Part shown: positions 15,172-16,933 of the stretch, in pieces
How the letters are laid out: the number at the start of each line of letters is the position of its first letter
Numbering within the stretch: the stretch's first letter is position 1
Assembly (NCBI GenBank): GCA_024642605.1
Contig: JAHEAT010000087.1
Span: 1 to 16,933, forward strand
DNA from: Microbacteriaceae bacterium
GTDB lineage: Bacteria > Actinomycetota > Actinomycetes > Actinomycetales > Microbacteriaceae
Length of the DNA: 16,933 nt
Reading direction: 5' to 3'
Notes under the pieces: model-generated
Told to the model about the DNA's origin: nothing
Database searches by the model: none
Seen by the model: only the letters and a program-made list of their open reading frames with translations
Program-made: the position numbers and the translations under genes

Positions 15172-16079
15172 GATCGTGCTCCTTGCGGTTTGGCGGTGCG
15201 ACCTAGAAGTTTTCGAGCGGCTGCTTTTGACTTACCTGCCAAGAGCTCATTCTTGGCTAAAAGCGTCACGAGTGCCTCTTGAACCTCAGCGGCGGCCGGG
15301 CCATCGTTCTTAGCGCCTATCGAATCCCACGCCTTAACCCACACTTGCAAAGCAGAAGGGTCGAGTTCGGTAACCAGGCGAGGAATCTTGAGTGCCGACT
15401 CGATCAAGTCGAGTCTTGAAAAATTTTGCGAAGTTGGCTTGGTCAGCAGTGCCTGCGCCAAGCTATCGTGGCAGGCGTAGAGGCTAAAGTTTCTTTTTTG
15501 AGCCAGGTTCGCGAAGCTGAGCGACTCATTGCTCAAATCAATTTCTTCGCCGGTCAGTTTCCAAAACCTCTGGTCAAAAATGGCGTAATCCAAATCGAGT
15601 ATCGGCATTGGCACGAAGTTGAGCGCCGATTCGTCTTTGAGTTCGGAGGCTTCGACTGCAGAGTGTAGATTTACCAAACCAACAGCACTTGCACCCCCTG
15701 CGGCAAACAGATGACGTTTTAGGTGACTGGCGTGGGTGAGGCGAATTGGCTTGATGAGTGAGATAGGAAATACAAAGCCGGCTTCACATTTGGGCAGCAG
15801 CTGCCAGCGAGAAACGTAGCCGTCGGTTGGCGTGAAAAGGTGGACGTTATTTGGCAAACGGGCCGGCTTTTCTGCCAAAGGCCAAGCAACTTGAACTACA
15901 TCAAAAGTTTTTGCGAGGCTCGGAATTTGAAGTTCGAACAAGCTGGTTTGAGAAGGCTCCACTTGAAGTAGCGCATGAGATAAACCGCGCTTTGCGCCGC
16001 TCTCAATCTCTAGTCGTCGCGCATAACGGTCGACGATTATCGACGCCAACCGCTTAAGAATCTTGGAAACCGCATCCAT
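15168..16079 (-). CDS. Unrecognised protein coupled to the glycosyltransferase
   Basis: A 303-residue protein I do not recognise. It has no signal peptide and no clear membrane helix. Residues 1-30 are basic and amphipathic (AVSKILKRLASIIVDRYARR) and could touch the membrane surface. The middle contains a Pro/Val-rich stretch (AGFVFPISLIKP) and AAGGASAVGLVNLHSAV, faintly like a sugar-nucleotide-binding fold but without a DxD motif. The C-terminus is helical and Ala/Lys-rich. ATG 16079 is chosen over TTG 16085 because TAAACT at 16086-16091 lies 6 nt before it, consistent with a leaderless transcript, and no ribosome site serves the TTG. The last 4 nt overlap the glycosyltransferase start, so the two products probably act together. 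A degenerate glycosyltransferase or an accessory subunit are possibilities. Confidence 0.75.
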   Translation of the reverse strand: MDAVSKILKRLASIIVDRYARRLEIESGAKRGLSHALLQVEPSQTSLFELQIPSLAKTFDVVQVAWPLAEKPARLPNNVHLFTPTDGYVSRWQLLPKCEAGFVFPISLIKPIRLTHASHLKRHLFAAGGASAVGLVNLHSAVEASELKDESALNFVPMPILDLDYAIFDQRFWKLTGEEIDLSNESLSFANLAQKRNFSLYACHDSLAQALLTKPTSQNFSRLDLIESALKIPRLVTELDPSALQVWVKAWDSIGAKNDGPAAAEVQEALVTLLAKNELLAGKSKAAARKLLGRTAKPQGARS

Positions 16080-16085
16080 ATACAA

Positions 16086-16091
16086 AGTTTA
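16086..16091 (-). promoter_or_regulatory. -10 element of a leaderless promoter for the glycosyltransferase operon
   Basis: TAAACT on the minus strand is 6 nt upstream of the ATG at 16079, the third example of this geometry in the window. It also decides the start codon. No good -35 is visible. Confidence 0.5.
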
Positions 16092-16248
16092 GTTATTTAG
16101 CCGAAAAGCGCCTACCAGAAACCGCCTAATCGGCCGATGGCACGTGACTAGAGCGTGAATTTTGTCTAAACAAAGAGCATCGCGCTTGTCTGACTTGTTT
16201 CGCGGAGGGTTTGCGACAAAACTTAGGTGACACGTAAAGGCGCAATCA

Positions 16249-16933
16249 ATGACTTCAATTAATTTCGGACTAGATACTTTCGGCGGCATCACGCTCGACG
16301 AGAACGGCAATGCGGTCTCGGCTGGGCAGGTTATGCGCGACGTAGTTGCCGAAGCTGTGCGCGCCGATGAACTTGGAATTTTTGCGTTCAATATCGGTGA
16401 GCACCACCGAGAAGACTTTGCAGTGTCTGCGCCAGACACAATCTTGGCCGCGATCGCGACGGTGACCAAACAAATTCGCCTCGGAACCGGCGTAACTGTG
16501 CTTTCGAGCGACGACCCAGTGCGCGTCTTCCAACGATTTTCTACCATTCAAGCGCTGAGCAGCGGGCGTGCCGAGATCACCGCCGGCCGTGGTTCGTTCA
16601 TTGAGTCTTTTCCACTATTCGGCTATGAACTTGGCGACTATGCCGAATTATTTGAGGAGAAGCTAGAGCTGCTAGTCGAACTTCTAAAAGGCCAACCGGT
16701 GACCTGGTCTGGCCGCTTGCGCTCTGCGCTCAATAACCAAGTGGTGTATCCGCTGGCAGAACAGCCGATCGGGTTGAGGGTTGGAGTTGGCGGTAGCCCC
16801 GAATCGGTAATTAGAGCTGCTCGTTTGGGCATTCCTCTGGCATTGGCAATCATCGGCGGCGACCCGGCCAGGTTTGCGCCGTTTGCGAAGCTCTATCGAG
16901 ATTCTCTGGCAAAACTGGGCAAAGCCCAACTTC
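16249..16933 (+). CDS. LLM-class flavin-dependent oxidoreductase (partial, runs off the window)
   Basis: The N-terminal 228 residues of a luciferase-like monooxygenase-family protein; the 3' end lies beyond the window. Visible family features are the opening strand INFGLDTFG, GIFAFNIGEHHREDFAVSAP (around residues 44-63), IRLGTGVTVLSSDDPVRVFQ and GRAEITAGRGSFIESFPLFGY. These resemble the LLM subgroup often annotated as Atu2307/SP_0267-like, whose substrate is unknown. Members of the superfamily use reduced FMN (some F420). AAAGG at 16236-16240 lies 8 nt before the ATG. It is divergent from the glycosyltransferase operon. The 163-nt gap holds short inverted repeats TTTGT/ACAAA (16161-16174) and TTTG/CAAA (16210-16220), which may be regulatory. 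Confidence 0.88.
   Translation, partial: MTSINFGLDTFGGITLDENGNAVSAGQVMRDVVAEAVRADELGIFAFNIGEHHREDFAVSAPDTILAAIATVTKQIRLGTGVTVLSSDDPVRVFQRFSTIQALSSGRAEITAGRGSFIESFPLFGYELGDYAELFEEKLELLVELLKGQPVTWSGRLRSALNNQVVYPLAEQPIGLRVGVGGSPESVIRAARLGIPLALAIIGGDPARFAPFAKLYRDSLAKLGKAQL

Noticed and set aside
16161..16220. TTTGT/ACAAA and TTTG/CAAA inverted repeats before the LLM gene as an operator
   Set aside because: Too short and AT-rich to separate from chance; mentioned with the gene but not called as a site.
16089..16547. 152-residue minus-strand open frame across the LLM gene start
   Set aside because: It overlaps the well-supported N-terminus of the LLM oxidoreductase and the divergent promoter region; no motif was seen.

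Overview
The window looks like a chromosomal segment of a moderate-GC actinobacterium, most likely a Microbacteriaceae-type organism such as the small-genome freshwater Rhodoluna/Aquiluna group. This is an inference from gene content, frequent GTG/TTG starts, actinobacterial-style PHO boxes (GTTCAC repeats every 11 nt) and three apparently leaderless promoters. No tRNA, rRNA, CRISPR array or mobile element was seen, and no stretch over 300 bases lacks a gene.

Layout. (1) 1-2400: two secreted proteins, a GH16 beta-glucanase-like enzyme with an N-terminal InlB-type repeat, and a jelly-roll carbohydrate-binding-like protein. Two tandem LacI/cre-type operator candidates lie between them, and a strong cUUCGg hairpin terminator follows. 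(2) 2475-3662: rlmN, a rRNA/tRNA methyltransferase. (3) 3715-5606, minus strand: a cytochrome P450 followed by a Pr6Pr-type membrane protein. (4) 5711-10951: a phosphate-uptake locus in the order pstC-pstA-pstB-pstS, then a PstS-like lipoprotein. PHO-box-like repeats precede both pstC and pstS. (5) 11056-16079: a surface-glycan-looking block. It holds a large protein with an SGNH-like N-terminus and a GNAT/FemAB-like C-terminus (plus strand), converging on a minus-strand pair: an unrecognised 303-residue protein and a 791-residue GT2 glycosyltransferase with long flanking regions. (6) 16249-end: a truncated luciferase-like flavin oxidoreductase.

How the genes may work together. The GH16 and jelly-roll proteins probably cooperate outside the cell on a polysaccharide, under sugar-responsive control. 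The pst block forms an ABC phosphate importer. Its PstS has a cleavable Sec signal but no lipobox, while the adjacent PstS relative is a lipoprotein that lacks the phosphate-binding loops; this division of labour is the most system-like observation here. The SGNH/GNAT fusion and the glycosyltransferase pair plausibly build or decorate a cell-surface glycan, although their substrates cannot be read from sequence.
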